Origin: Melampsora larici-populina 98AG31
Lineage: Eukaryota > Basidiomycota > Pucciniomycetes > Pucciniales > Melampsoraceae
DNA length: 64,000 bases
Direction of reading: 5' to 3'
NCBI RefSeq assembly: GCF_000204055.1
Contig: NW_006768784.1
Span: 184,648 to 248,647 of the forward strand
This document shows, piece after piece, positions 24,131-36,291 of the stretch; the first letter of the stretch is position 1, and each line of letters opens with the position of its first letter. A model generated the notes under the pieces. It worked only from the letters and a program-made list of their open reading frames with translations. It was not told where the DNA came from and searched no databases. A program made the position numbers and the translations under genes.

Positions 24131-25245
24131 ATGAATCTTCGTATCAATTTGATGTTTATTGCTGCAGCCTTAAAATCTTGGCAACACTTGAATGCAATGC
24201 CTTCCCCGTTTCTAGATCGTTTGTCTTTTTCCTTGAACGATTTGCTATACATCCGATTTACATATCACTCTAACCCAAACTTCTTTTCTTGGGATATGAT
24301 TTATCAGAGGCTTTGACCGTCAAGACGACCTTGAATTTCCGCCTCAGAGACGCCACCTTATCATATCGTCCATCAGAAGATCTTGGACGAGAAGCACATT
24401 TGAATTATTTGTCGATTGTAGAAAAGCCCGAGATGGTAGAGATCAAAGATATTCGTGGGTTTGAAAAAGAATTCCAATTGAACGTTAATGGGTTTGAGTA
24501 TGTTAAGGACCAAGTCAAAGGACTTGAGAGTTGTAAGACTGATGAAGAGTATGAAGCCTTACTTAAGCCAGCTGCTGAAAAGTTAGTAAAAGAAATGTAA
24601 GTGAAAGAGAAAAATGCTCATGATTCTCAATAATCAGCTTAAAAGGAATTTTCTGATTTACGGATCTGATTTTGTAGGACTCAAGCCGAAGCAGTTTTCG
24701 CTTTCAATTATCGAATTCGGGATAAACTTCCAGGTTGGGAAGGTGAAGGTGCACATCGTACACCTGTACCTAGTGTACATGCAGATTTTTCGGCACCAGG
24801 TGCAGAAGAAGCTGTAGGTAGAGCGATTCAAAGAAATTCAGATCAAGAAAATGTGAAAAGGATAGAAAGTCTTTCGAAAGATCCTAACAAGAAATTAGTC
24901 GTCATTCATCTTTGGAGACCACTTGGAGTAGTTAAACGAAACCCCATTACGATGTGTGATTGGAAAACGGTTGACGTGATTAATGATCAACATGCATGTA
25001 GACCAGGAGGCCCCGGAGGACATGAATGTATGCAATGGCACTTTAATCCTAAAAACAAATGGTATTACCTTAGTGAACAAAAACCAGATGAGGTGACTGT
25101 GTTTGTACAATATGATAGTGAAGTTAAAGGTCATATGACTTTGCCTCATGCATCATTTCAAGGTTCTAATGAAAAAGATTTACCTACTAGAAGAAGTATG
25201 GAGATCAGAGTGATGGCTGTGGTACCCAAGAATACGCAAAGGTAG
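24131..25245 (+). CDS. secreted CmcJ/AsaB/NvfI-family oxygenase-like protein, 314 aa, three exons
   Basis: Exons 24131-24218, 24308-24596 and 24678-25245; phases join and sum to 945 nt. The N-terminus is a signal-peptide-like MNLRINLMFIAAALKSWQ. The body follows the fungal AsaB/CmcJ family: EIKDIRG and FEYVKDQ in exon 2; PVPSVHADFSAPGAEEAV near residue 165; VVIHLWRPLGVVKRNPI and MCDWKTVD near 220; WYYLSEQKPDEV; MTLPHASF; and a terminal RSMEIRVMAV. HxD plus the distal His and Arg fit an Fe(II)/2-oxoglutarate facial triad. Members modify secondary metabolites (cephamycin, asperfuranone-type and novofumigatonin pathways). It is a paralogue of the gene at 35172-36291 in the opposite orientation. 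The substrate is unknown; the secretion signal is unusual. Confidence 0.8.
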
Positions 25246-25843
25246 AAAAATAGCTTATCTAGTGAAAGGTCTTATAAATAACTTGTTGATCTTGTAACTT
25301 ATTTCTTACTATACCAAATGTGTTCAAATTCTTTATTTGTCATACTGTGGAGGGATTTCTAAGATAGGTTTCTTTGTGTTCTGATTCTTGATGTCATAAA
25401 CAAACCGTGGTCTATCATTTTTGGTACTTCAAAAGAAAGCATGCAATACACAAACATAGGATTTTCTTTTCTTAAGAAGTGACGCAATCAAATACTTCAG
25501 AATTAAGAAAGGTATACTATGTAAACCCACTGCCAAGTTTATCTTCAAATCTGATCTTGATTGATTTCTTTTCCCTTCAGAATTTGAAATCAATTCCAAT
25601 TTTCTACATGCTTTTCTCAAACAAGTGCAACCCATAACTGGGCCATTTACTTGGAGCAGAGCTCATTGAAGTCAAGCTCATTTAGAAAGCCAGAATGTGA
25701 CAGTGAGAAAATATTTTTGTTGGACTTCAATGCCTTGCAAATCCCGTTCTGGTCTCTGCTGGTTGGATAGAAGAAACAAATTCGGTGTTTTCAAAGTTGT
25801 TTTGGTTGAGTTGTTTTGGTTGGAAAGTGTGGTTTGGAGATGG
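25246..25843. other. intergenic 3' region
   Basis: No gene seen; only short frames on both strands. Confidence 0.35.
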
Positions 25844-26098
25844 TATAGTGGGTAGTGCCTAAAAGCGTGAAATCAGGTATTTTGAGAAAAACATTTATAA
25901 AACCCACAAAATTGATCCAATTTTGATGCCGAGGGCAGATTTGGAATCCTCACATCAATAGCAATCCAAAATTGTATTGAACATATTGTTTGTAGCAATT
26001 TTTACAGTAGAGAAAGTTCTTTTCACACAATGGAGTTTTTGATAAATCAGCTTTTTGGCCGGCCCGACATTACACGCTTTTAGACACTACCCACTATA
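25844..26098. mobile_element. 255-bp MITE
   Basis: A 26-bp arm beginning TATAGTGGGTAGTG at 25844-25869 is repeated inverted at 26073-26098 with one mismatch. There is no coding content. Its right end abuts the left end of the next element exactly, suggesting one inserted into the TA at the edge of the other. Confidence 0.65.
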
Positions 26099-28188
26099 CA
26101 CCACGGGGGGATCCTGGGTCAGAAGTTGGTCCCAACCAGTCTGAAATCCGTCAGGTCGGTTTCCGACCCGAGACTCGCCCCTGGCCAGACTGCAGGCCAC
26201 CCTGGGCTGGCCTTCACAGGCCGCCCCTGTTTAATCCCAGAGTAGCCAGCAGCGGGACTTGTAGGCGCGTCCTGCGGGCCTATAGACCGCCTGCTTGGTC
26301 CTCGCATGGTCAGCGCGAAATCGCGTGGCACCTTTCCAAAACTGATTGCTGAGCCAAGTAAGCGTGAGCACGAGACTTAATTTGCTTGCTGAGCTCATCC
26401 TCTCAATCAGTCTATGTGGATGACGGGACAGATGCAAGCAAACACCACCACATTACATACGGATCCTGAAAGGGCAACAACTCGTGGCCTTGGCGTGTTG
26501 ACAGTGGCTCACTCACGAGTCACTGTCTGGTTTCCAAAAATTCTGGAGGGAACACTCATCGGCCTGTGCAATTTCACTGATTGCCAAAAGGTGAAATACC
26601 ATGCAGCCTCTGATTGGATGTCGCGTGCCAAAGGTTGGAGGGCACACAACGTCCAATCAGAGGCTGCATGGTGGCCTCAACCCCTGCGTACGAACTTTTC
26701 TTGTGTTGCGTCCTCACCCCTGCGTCTTTTTTGTCTCTCGCGTGAGCTCTTCAGTTAAAATCCTGGTCCTTTGGTTTCTTGTGGAATCATCGTGACTTAC
26801 AACTCTCAGTTTTGTGTATTTAGCTTGACAACGCAAGTGTGACCACTTGCGACGTCGTTTCACTGCGTAAGTCTGAACTCTCCTTATCTGCTTCAATTTT
26901 GTCCTTCAACCAGCTAATAAGTCTTGGAAGTTGAACTGACAGCTTTTATAGGCTCGTATACAATGAGGATTGTGAGAACTTTAATGGCAAAGGCCACATT
27001 ACCAAGCTCGATCCATGATTGACGTTTGATTTGCCACCCGAAGAGATATAAAGATCAAGAATCGAGATGGAGAGGATTGTTGGGTCAAATCGGTTCATTT
27101 CATTTGTTGAGTTTTATCCCTTTGAATTCATTTCAATCCAGTGATTCACTCTGATTCAATTCTGATTTGAGAAATTTTTAGATTTATTCATGTGACTGCT
27201 AGACCTCATCCTGGTCAAATCCAAGTAGCAGAAACGATTGATAGATTATTGAAATCTAGTCAATTAGCGATCATACTGATCACGAAGAAAAAGATGTTAG
27301 TGCTGAGATCTCTAAACAAACTTTAAGACAATATTGTTATCCTTTGAGAACCGCACCTCAAGTAAGTGAATCTATTATTACAACTTTCAATGAAGCCTTT
27401 TCGATCTCTTGGAATTAATTGTCTTTGGTTTTTTTTAGTGGATCGGTCCTTGATTAGAAGATTTGATAGTTGCTCCTACTACTATCAGTCGTGAATTAAA
27501 CTCGACTACAGATAATTATGTGACCAATCAAATCATCAGAATCAAATTCCCCATTCAACTTAAACTAATCTATACCTTTTTGTTTTCCAAATCATTAGCT
27601 TTGATTGATGTAGAGAATGGAATCATTCATCACAGTGCTTATCTTTTCTGTTCTTTTTCTCTTTTTTTTGTTTGGATCTCCAATTGTTGTTCTTGGTGTG
27701 ACATCTAAATTACACAAATCAATCAAACTTGAAATCATCCATTTAAAATAGTTTCCATGTTTTTCAACCTGTTTCAACTGATTCCTGTTGAATCATCTGT
27801 TATCATTCAATAAGCTATTCTTCCAATCTGCCACTATTGACCATGCCACCGCCTATTGATGCACTGGGCTTTGGGCTATGCCCATTTCTTGATTCCGAGC
27901 TGCTTGTGCCCCGCTTGATCTACCCAAACAGCCCAGATTGACTGAACGCGACCAAATTGGTGGCCTGCGGATAGTCAAATTGGCCTGCAGGCCACCAGCG
28001 GCTTGCGCACGCCTACACTTTTGGCGAAGCAAAGGCGCCTTTACGATGAGCTGTCAGGCGACTTACAGTTCGACACTTGGTCGTCGCCAAACTGACTACC
28101 TGCTGACGGGCAGTCACTCCGCACAGAGCGACCGTCTGGTGGTGGCCGGCGAGGATGACCTTTTGGCGGTCAGGACGCCCCCGTGGTG
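26099..28188. mobile_element. 2,090-bp element with CACCACGGGGG termini and TA flanks
   Basis: The left end reads CACCACGGGGGGATCCTG (26099) and the inverted right end CACCACGGGGGCGTCCTG (from 28188): 16 of 18 match. Both sides are flanked by TA, as left by Tc1/mariner-type insertion. No transposase is present. Inside are a 20-bp-arm palindrome (26599-26618 with 26652-26671), a gene remnant at 27.2-27.6 kb and a GC-rich right portion. It could instead be two separate insertions of the same family facing each other. Confidence 0.45.
27181..27545 (+). pseudogene. unidentified gene remnant with frameshift and stop
   Basis: After an AG at 27180 the frame encodes HVTARPHPGQIQVAET and continues to about 27260. 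A one-base shift then restores a second frame reading SAEISKQTLRQYCYPLRTAP up to a GTAAG donor at 27361. After a good intron ending TTTTTTTTAG (27439) it continues WIGP, a TGA stop at 27452-27454, then LEDLIVAPTTISRELNS. Intron placement and codon pattern indicate a former host gene. I do not recognise the family. Confidence 0.45.
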
Positions 28189-28361
28189 TACCCCAACGTA
28201 CAATTTCAAAACCTTCAATTTTTAAGCACATAACAGCGACTTAATTTTTTTAGAAACTTAAAATGTAATTCGGAAAAGACCGATCGATCGATCGAAGCTC
28301 ATCAGCAATCCAATTGACCAGTGACCTGACAATAGATTCATTCAATCAAATCTCTTTAAAA

Positions 28362-29496
28362 ATGGCCACACGAAACCTTTTTACCCGTTCACTCAGAACT
28401 ACATCCAACCCGATTCCAAAAATACCAAGATCAAGTAATTTGACGGCTAGGTTTACTACCAGATGTACTACTTCTCAATCAAACCGAAACTTGACTTGGA
28501 TCATTGGTGGTGCTACTCTTTTGGCCGGATCAATGGTTATGAATCCTTGTAAGTTTCTTTCCCAAAGAACACCCTAATCACTTTTCATCATTTGAGACCG
28601 TAAGCTTGGGTTGAGTTGGTTTGATATTCTTGTGCAGTTCAAGAACCTTTTAAACTTGAAGGAGCCAAGACAGTTGCAGGAGAAAAGGGTACAGTTACAG
28701 AACGATCATTTATCAGTAAGTTCCTACCAACTCCCCAAAGAAAAATCCAACATAATCTCTTAAACTAACCGATGATGATTTTGTTTTTTGTGTGTATCAA
28801 AAGTGCTTAAACCAGATGGAACAGCTCGACAATTATTAGGAAAAGTGATTAATAGAATGGAAGAAAGAGGTTATAAACTAGTGGCGATCAAATCTCTTGT
28901 ACCATCTAAAAAATTAGCGTCTGATCATTACGCTGATCTGAGTGCTCGAAAGTTTTTCCCTAGTCTTGTGGAATATATTACGTGTGGTGTACCGGTGGTA
29001 GCTATGTAAGTGAATCGATTTTCATAGTGATTCTTTTGGTTTTCTTACTTTCTTCATTGGATTGATTTTGTAGGGTTTGGGAAGGTCAGGATGTGATTAG
29101 ACAAGGTCGACGGATCGTTGGTGCTACAAACCCTCTAGAGGTTCGTAACTTTGAATCAGTCTCTTACAAAGAAAGCCTAATTGATACCAAAACTATTAAT
29201 CTTGATGGTTTCCTTTTCTATTAACTTTTTAGGCTGAAGCTGGTACAATCAGAGGTCAATACTGTATCTCTGTTGGTCGTAATATCATTCATGCTTCTGA
29301 TAGCTTTGAATCGGCTACTCATGAGATTGGAATGTGGTTTAAAGAAGCTGAATTAAGTGAATATAAGACGGCTAATCATGATTGGGTCTTTGCTAGTGTA
29401 AGTTTTTTTGATGGGAATTTTATTCTTGATTGTGTTTTTTTGTGGCTTTGTGTTGATCTATTTGATTCTCTTTGGTTTTTTGTCATGTAGAACTAA
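28362..29496 (+). CDS. NDK1: nucleoside diphosphate kinase, membrane-anchored/mitochondrial form, 234 aa
   Basis: Transfers the terminal phosphate between nucleoside tri- and diphosphates via a phosphohistidine. Exons 28362-28548, 28638-28715, 28804-29005, 29074-29140, 29233-29397 and 29491-29496; phases join (705 nt). Residues 1-45 are basic and Ser/Thr-rich, like a mitochondrial presequence, followed by one hydrophobic helix (WIIGGATLLAGSMVM). The kinase domain starts TERSFIMLKPDG and has the canonical RNIIHASDS with catalytic His198, plus ATNPLEAEAGTIRG. The length is that of mitochondrial NDPKs, longer than the ~150-aa cytosolic enzyme. The last exon holds only Asn and the stop codon. Inner-membrane or intermembrane-space location is inferred. 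Confidence 0.9.
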
Positions 29497-30306
29497 ACTC
29501 ATCTCTGCGAATGGTGACTGTAATGTCTTTTTGGCATCTATTACACCTCACTTTGAGCCATACTTTACAAAATTTATAATTAAACTTGTATTGCAAAGTT
29601 CAAATTATGAAGTTTACAAAACTTTTTTGTTTATGATTGAGCCATCAATACCTGCTGTACCATGTGATCCTACATTTTCATGAGTTGATACACATCAGAA
29701 AAAGGCTGTGATGATAGTGCATAAAAAATTTAAAGCCTATGAGAACCAGTATGAAGGTTCTTCTTCAAGGTTATACGGAGAGAGGTGAGTGTTATGGAGA
29801 CTGAGAGATGTGATACTTCTTTCGATTTGATGAACTTCTTGATAGCACTTTGAGTTAAAATCTTTGAATGAGAAAATTCTCTTCAAATGGGAAATCTTTT
29901 CAAGCCCATTGTTTTTATTCATTTTCAAAAACTGAATGAGGTTCATTTGCCATAGATACGCATGTGTATAGCGCAGTTTAAGCATTCTATAAAGCAAATG
30001 AGACCATATGGGTCTATGTATAGTGGAATCTTATGGCTTTGAGGTTAAGGATTTTACGGATTGGGATGAATTGTGAGTTTTGGATTGAATTGAATTTTGT
30101 ACATTTCAAGAATTTGATTGAACAAACTGGATTTCAAAATACAATACTTTATCCATCCACCACATCACCACTCAACACCAGAACGATTTAAACAGCTATC
30201 AGGATTTCAGTTTACCACTTTAACCAACTCAACTCACTCAATCACTCAATCACAAAACTCATCAATCGAACTTCAAAAACTCAAATCAATCTTATTCATT
30301 CATCAA
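29497..30306. other. intergenic
   Basis: 3' region of the kinase gene and leader of the transporter gene. The last ~150 bases are rich in CA/TC, typical of a transcribed leader. No other gene seen. Confidence 0.4.
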
Positions 30307-31807
30307 ATGCCTTGTTCTCATTCACATTCATCAGATTCGCATCATCATTCACATGAAGATGGAGAAGAACAAGCAGCTTTGTTGGATGCATTAAGAGGTC
30401 AAGGTGATAAAGGAAGTTTAGTGACTTTGATCGGTTTAGGTTCAAATGTAAGAAAAAAAATCAATCCATCTTTTACACAAAAAAATAACAAGTTTCCTTT
30501 GTTTTAAAAAAACAAGTTTCGTTGGTTTTTCGAAACTGATGATAGTTTTTTTTTTTTTGGTTTTTTTTTGGGTTTGGGGTTTTAGATTATGTTAACTTTA
30601 ACCAAAGGAATTGCAGGATATTATTTATCTTCTGCTTCTTTGATGGCTGATGCAGGTCATAGTCTTTCAGATTTGATTGGTGATTTTATTACTTTGTTTT
30701 GTTGGAATTGGTCTAAGAAACCAAAAGATCAAAGTTATCCTTTTGGTTATGGTATGTGAATTTTTCTTGCCAGATCATCATCATCATCAAGATCTAATTT
30801 TTACTGATTTTTTTCTTTGTTTTGTTTGGATTTGATTCGGTTAGGTAAATATGAATCGGTTGGTTCATTAATTGTGGCTTTCTTTTTGATTAGTGGTGGA
30901 TTAGGAATCGGTTCGTTTACAGTTTTTCTTAGATCATCAAGAAAAAAAGCATGGGTTTGAGATTTAAGGAAAGATTAATGAACAAGTTGATTTTTTTTTG
31001 AAAAATGTTATAGGATTTCATTCGTATTCACTTTTCATCACAGCACTTAGATCACAACTCGATCAATCAAGTCTGATTTCAAACCTATTAACTTGGTTAC
31101 CCGATTCGATCTCGTTACCTCATACTCATTCCCATTCACATGGATCTGAAGATGGATCACATGATCATGATCATTCGGTTGATTTTAGGGCTGCTTATTT
31201 TGCTCTGTTAAGTGTGGTGGTCAAAGAATGGTTGTATCGGATGACTTATAGGGTAGGTAAAGCAGAGGATTCAAATGTTTTGTTGGCTAATGCGCTTCAT
31301 CATCGAAGTGATGCTTTTGGTAGTTTGGTGGCTTTACTTGCGATTGTAAGTCTTGAGTTAAATTTCAAATGAAAGAAATCTTCTGAGCTTCTTTTGGGGG
31401 ATTGGTTTTGGTAGGTTGGATCTTCATTTGGGTTAACGATTTTAGATCCTATTGGAGGGTTTATTGTATGTGGAATGATTTTATCAAGTGGATATGAAAT
31501 AGGAAAAAAATCATTTCAAGAATTAGTAGATCGATCGACTAATCAAACATTTGAAGAAGATTTAAAGAATTTATTAAATACATCGTTTCAAAGAAAAGAT
31601 AATTTGATAGATTGGTCATCGATAGAAGAAGTGATGAAGATTAGAAGTTTAAGGTTTGGAAGTAAGATGATGATCTTTTTGGAAGTTAAAGTTGTGGATC
31701 ATAAGTTGAGTTTAAGAGAAATCGTTCTCATGGAAGTCATGTTGGGTAAAACTATTAAGAAAGAAAAGAAAAATGTTGAGGAAGTGGTCGTTAGGTTTAG
31801 AGCTTAA
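30307..31807 (+). CDS. cation diffusion facilitator (metal/proton antiporter), 365 aa, five exons
   Basis: Exports divalent metal (Zn, Mn or Fe) from the cytosol or a compartment in exchange for protons. Exons 30307-30447, 30586-30751, 30845-30910, 31014-31345 and 31415-31807; sum 1,098 nt, phases agree. ATG 30307 is the only Met before the domain and opens a His-rich tail (SHSHSSDSHHHSHE). The first metal motif is DAGHSLSD (His72, Asp76) in TM2; the second is HHRSD (His220, Asp224) in TM5. A second His-rich loop (HTHSHSHG, HDHDH) lies between TM3 and TM4. The C-terminal cytosolic domain follows TM6. The pattern is closest to the MMT1/2-like mitochondrial branch, but the metal and organelle are inferred. 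Confidence 0.85.
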
Positions 31808-32462
31808 GTTTATTTTGGATTGAAATATTAAAGATTGGAAGTATGCTAGACTTTTTTTGATCCTTCTTTCTCTCTCGGCATATGAAATACTTGATTTGTT
31901 TCTTTTTGAATTTGGTGATTAGGATACAGCAATTTACATAGTATTCAATTCAAACCAAAACCAGAAACCAAAAACCAACAAATTAAAAAGTTTTCTTGAT
32001 TCATATTATATCTTTCTCTTTTCTTAAATTGTTGTTTCCTGCTTTTTTCATTTTGCTTGTACATAAGTTTTTTAGTTTTTCTTTTTAAAATCAATGAATG
32101 GGAATTAAGAAAACAAAAGACGTTGAGTTTATTGATTGAAAGATGGTTTATAGAACAGAGCTTGAAGGTTATGAAGAACTGGAAATTGGTTACTATTGGA
32201 TATGATGGATGGTCAAGGTAAACAACTAATGGAATGCTCACATGACTTGGTCAAACGCATCTCATCTGAGAGAAAAACCGTGTGATATCCGGTCCGACTG
32301 CCCCGCATACATATTGATCACACTAGTTCACCCACCGATGGATGATCGTTTACCGACGACTAGGAGTTGGTTGAGTTAAATTATGCATCTTCAGCCATAG
32401 TTGAGGAATTCTTTAGCTCAATGTTCATCAGTTAATACGTTTCACTATTTTACATTGGGAAT

Positions 32463-32878
32463 ATGCAGCCTAAAACTTTCGATAAAGATAGTCTTGAGAC
32501 GTTATTATCTGATAAGACAACTTTCCCCTGCATCCTTGAAGTTATTATGAAGATGATAGAAATGGGAGAAAGTGAATTAGTTTTAGTCATTTCTTTTTTC
32601 ACTGGTACATGTACTGAGATTAGTGAATTAGATGTTGTTTTAGCTATGATCAACTGTCTGTTGATGAATGTTATATGGTAGGTTTGATGTGTGAACATAT
32701 CCATGAGCGAGATAATATTAACACGCCAGATGAAGAAATGTATCGAAACATGAGTCATGAAATGAATTATCTGGGTGATGATATAGTACATAGAATATAT
32801 TTTAGGAATTGTCTCTATCAAATGAATGTGATTGAATCTTTTAGAAACGACTTTATTTACCATCAGTTGAGTATTTGA
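32463..32878 (+). pseudogene. possible hypothetical ORF, broken by a frame change
   Basis: An ATG-started frame (32463-32681) is followed, overlapping by 7 bases, by a second frame (32675-32878) with similar acidic/Met-rich composition. They could be one small gene with a frameshift or missed intron, or chance. No domain is seen. The surrounding 31808-33329 holds nothing else I can support. Confidence 0.2.
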
Positions 32879-33329
32879 TGAATTCCTTTTTAGGTAAAGT
32901 GTTGATTTATGTTAGTCGATTTATATGCAAGGTCATCAAGATGATCTACTTTGAAATCTTATTAACGGTCAAGGGGAAACGCTTCATCAGATAAGGAATT
33001 TGATCTAAGGGTTGGTGAGGGTTGAATGGTTCGACTATCAATTCATATCACATATATCACAATCTTTTGCGAGAGGGTATTTGTGATGTATCATCGCGCA
33101 GATAATGTCGACTGTAGCGTGAGTTACTCTGACTGTGATTCTCAGTTGTGGATATATAAAATGATGGTTAACCTTTCCCCCCATGTCGGAAGAAGTTCAT
33201 CAGCTCAGATCATCAACCTGAACTGTCATCCATCAAACCTTCTTCTCTTAAACCAAACCTTTACACAAAAAACCTCTTACCGAAACTTCCATCCCAAACA
33301 CATCCTCGAATCATTATCTTCATATCAAT

Positions 33330-33788
33330 ATGCATTTCATCAAAGCATTCTTCATCTTAATCATCACCTTAGTGACTTATGTCAGATCAGAATGTAACAC
33401 AGCTGGAACTTCATGGGGATCAGATAAATCAAAAGTTTTAGAAGGTTTTTCAGTAACTTGTCGTACCTTAACTGGAACTTATCCAGTGGCTTCAAGTGCA
33501 AGAAGATGTTTAAGTTCAGGTTCAAATTTAAAATATGATTTTACAGTTCAAACTTTATCATCAAATGTGACTAGACTTAATAATAAAGTTTGTCAAGCTG
33601 GATATAAAGAGATTTTGGAATGTGAGAAAGGTGGCGTTGTGGAAATGAGTGGTTGGAGATTCAAGTTTGTTTTTCGGGTTTTTTTTTTCATTTCACTTTT
33701 TTTTCTTTGTTCAGATTTATAAGTTTTTGTTGAGTTGATGTTTGATTTGATTTTTTATAGATTCAGACCTTTACCTGGTAAATGTTAG
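33330..33788 (+). CDS. small secreted cysteine-rich protein, 120 aa, candidate effector
   Basis: Exons 33330-33664 and 33761-33788 (363 nt, phases agree). Residues 1-20 (MHFIKAFFILIITLVTYVRS) form a clear signal peptide. The mature protein is ~100 aa with six cysteines spread along the chain, the last one being the C-terminal residue, suggesting three disulfides. There is no known domain. Size, signal and cysteine content are typical of rust effector candidates, which act in the apoplast or host cell. The last exon adds only nine residues but supplies the sixth cysteine, supporting the splice. Confidence 0.75.
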
Positions 33789-35171
33789 ATCGATTCAAAT
33801 CGAGTTTAAACTTTGGATTTCTTACTTTCATCAAATCGGATTTAGCCTTTTACTATGAGAAGATCAAGGCTCGAAACAAATTCAAGATCAAAGTTATTCA
33901 TCAAGTCTATTCCAAAGATTTCTTTTTTGATCATTCATCTTCAATCTTAACATCCTTGTCACTTACGTTCCCATTAGCTTCACACTCCTCAACCTTGTAG
34001 TCGCGAAAGATACTATCATAGGTATAAGAATATCACTTTTTACTTACCTTTTCAAATGTTTGCTTTCATGGAGATATTCCGCTTCATTACGTTGTATGCG
34101 CCTTTTGTGTTTTACTGACTATGAGATTATCATCCTACAATTACATCATTTGGAATTTACCTTTTACTCCCGCCAATAAATTGCGAAGTTATCATTGTTT
34201 AGTTGTGGTTTCTTTCATCCAATTATTTGCCTGCGAGCACTTGTCCCATCTAGCTTACGTCTTGTCCTGACCACAAAAAGTGGGTTTTGGTCCGGTTTGA
34301 TTTGGACACTGAACTTCTTGCTCTTTGTATCCAGAAGTACGTGCCAAAAGATTAACTCCAGTTCCCGCCTGATTGACCATTCCAATGGACCTGCTCACCA
34401 AAGTGTTCCATCAACCAACACTTTGTGTTGACAATTGAGGATCATTTTGGTTGTGGAAGGCGACAGTTCCACTTGAAATTTTCGGAGCAAAAGGGAATGT
34501 GATCACTGTTCTCAAGGAGCACAAAGTGGTTGGTTCCCATTTAAACTCGTCCAAAACAAGTGTTTGCCATGTAAACTTTGGGATAAATTTTCATTAGACA
34601 TATGTCACACTGTTTCTTGGCTGTGTTTCTCATCCTCTCAGACACAGTCTAGTAAGACATGAAAATCTATGTATAGAAGATCTCTTTCAGAATTGAAGAT
34701 CATTCCATTAAAGCTGGTATAAGAAGTTCAAATCTTTGAAATCACGAGAAGAAATCTCAGTAAGTGACTTGAGAACACAAGCCTGATGATCAAGATGAAA
34801 CAACCTATAAGAATCAATGAGAGAAAAAAGAAACTACACTGTAGTGAGTATCATTCAATCTTATGAGTGTCTAAAGCTCGTATAAGTTTAACCACGATAC
34901 AAGAAAATAAATTGAAGAAGGAAGTAAAATGAATAGGATGTCATAAGAGAAAAGAAGATGATGCGATGACCGTAAAACAGAAATCAAAAGGTCTAGACTT
35001 TATTATCTGCTAGTCACGGTACTTGTAATGGTTATGACATTGACAACACCTCATGGCGGGGGGCTTAACTTTTATGGAGAAATAATATTTCTGTAAGAAG
35101 GTAAGAATGACGATACAAGATCAAAAACAAGATGTCATGATAACTTGATCATACGAACGGATCCACTAGCT
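33789..35171. other. intergenic, nothing recognised
   Basis: AT-rich; a few short frames without domains or splice support. Confidence 0.35.
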
Positions 35172-36291
35172 CTATACAACCTTCTTTTGTATTTGCATCT
35201 TATCTGAATCCTTGGAAAACACTGCCATCACTCTTACCTCGACACTTCTTCTTGCTGGTAAATATTTATCACCTGGTCCTTTAAATGATGCATGAGGTAA
35301 GGTCATATGACCTTCTGCAGCACTATCATATTGTACAAACATAGCCACCTCATCTGTATCTTGATTACTAAGCCAATACCATCGATTGTTTGGGTTATAA
35401 CGCCATTGCATAGAAGCGGCTCTTCCAGGACCTCGTGGGTTGTATGCCTGTGGATCTTTGTCTATGTCAACTGATCTCCAATCACATAGAGCCAATGGAT
35501 CCTTTTTGATGACTTGAAGAGGTCTCCAGATATTAATGATCACAACTTTATTGGATTCATCTTGAGCAAGAGTCTTGAATCTCTCTGCTTCTTTATTATC
35601 TGATCCAAGGGCGATATCAATAGCATTTAATATGGCACGTTGTGCACCTTCCGGTGAGAAATCAGCATGAACACTGGGAACAGGCGCTCTACTGCGACCT
35701 ATATCATTCAAATTAGCCTCTTGATCTCGAACCCGAGATTCAAAGGCAACAACTGCATCGGCATTGGTTCTGCGTATCATGAATCGTATCAGAAAACATT
35801 CATGGAGCTAATGATCCTCTATGACATACTTACATCTTTTTTACTAGCTCTTCAGCAGCTGGTCTTAGTAATTCACCATACTGATTGTCATTCTTACAAT
35901 CTTCAAGCCCTATGACTTTATCCTTAACGTAAGAGAATCCGTGTATGTCCAATTTGAATTGATCCTCGAGCCCGCGAACGTCTTTGATCAAAACCTTTTT
36001 GATGACTTGTACTCCTTTCAAATATTGCATGTGAGAATTTCTTCCTTGATCTTTTGCTGGACTAAATTCTAGGGATGCACTTGGGTTGAGGTATCTCAAG
36101 GTGCTTTCTACATTCAAGACTTCTGATAATTGATGTCACGCGAGGAAGTCCAGGTTACATTTAAAAACCATATGGATATGGAAGTATTCAAGGAAATTTT
36201 ACGAACCATCTGGAAACAGCCCAATAGGTACTGCAATCACGCAACGCAGTACAGCTGCTGAAACAATGATGAAATTGATGTGAAGATTCAT
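35172..36291 (-). CDS. secreted CmcJ/AsaB/NvfI-family oxygenase-like protein, 323 aa, three exons
   Basis: Minus-strand exons 36291-36207, 36122-35834 and 35769-35172; sum 972 nt, phases agree. Exon 2 has the same length (289 nt) and intron phases as the paralogue at 24131-25245. The N-terminus MNLHINFIIVSAAVLRCVIA is a signal peptide. Family blocks: VLIKDVRG, FSYVKDKVIGLEDC, PVPSVHADFSPEGAQRAI, VVIINIWRPLQVIKKDPL, LCDWRSVDID, MQWRYNPNNRWYWL, MTLPHASF and RSVEVRVMAV. The HxD motif and distal His/Arg of a 2-oxoglutarate/Fe(II) site are kept. The two copies are roughly half identical by eye, so the duplication is not recent. Function is inferred from family only. Confidence 0.8.

Noticed and set aside
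27840..28200. GC-rich stretch as a CpG-island-type promoter of the NDPK gene
   Set aside because: It ends with the inverted CACCACGGGGG terminus and TA flank, so it is better explained as part of a mobile element.
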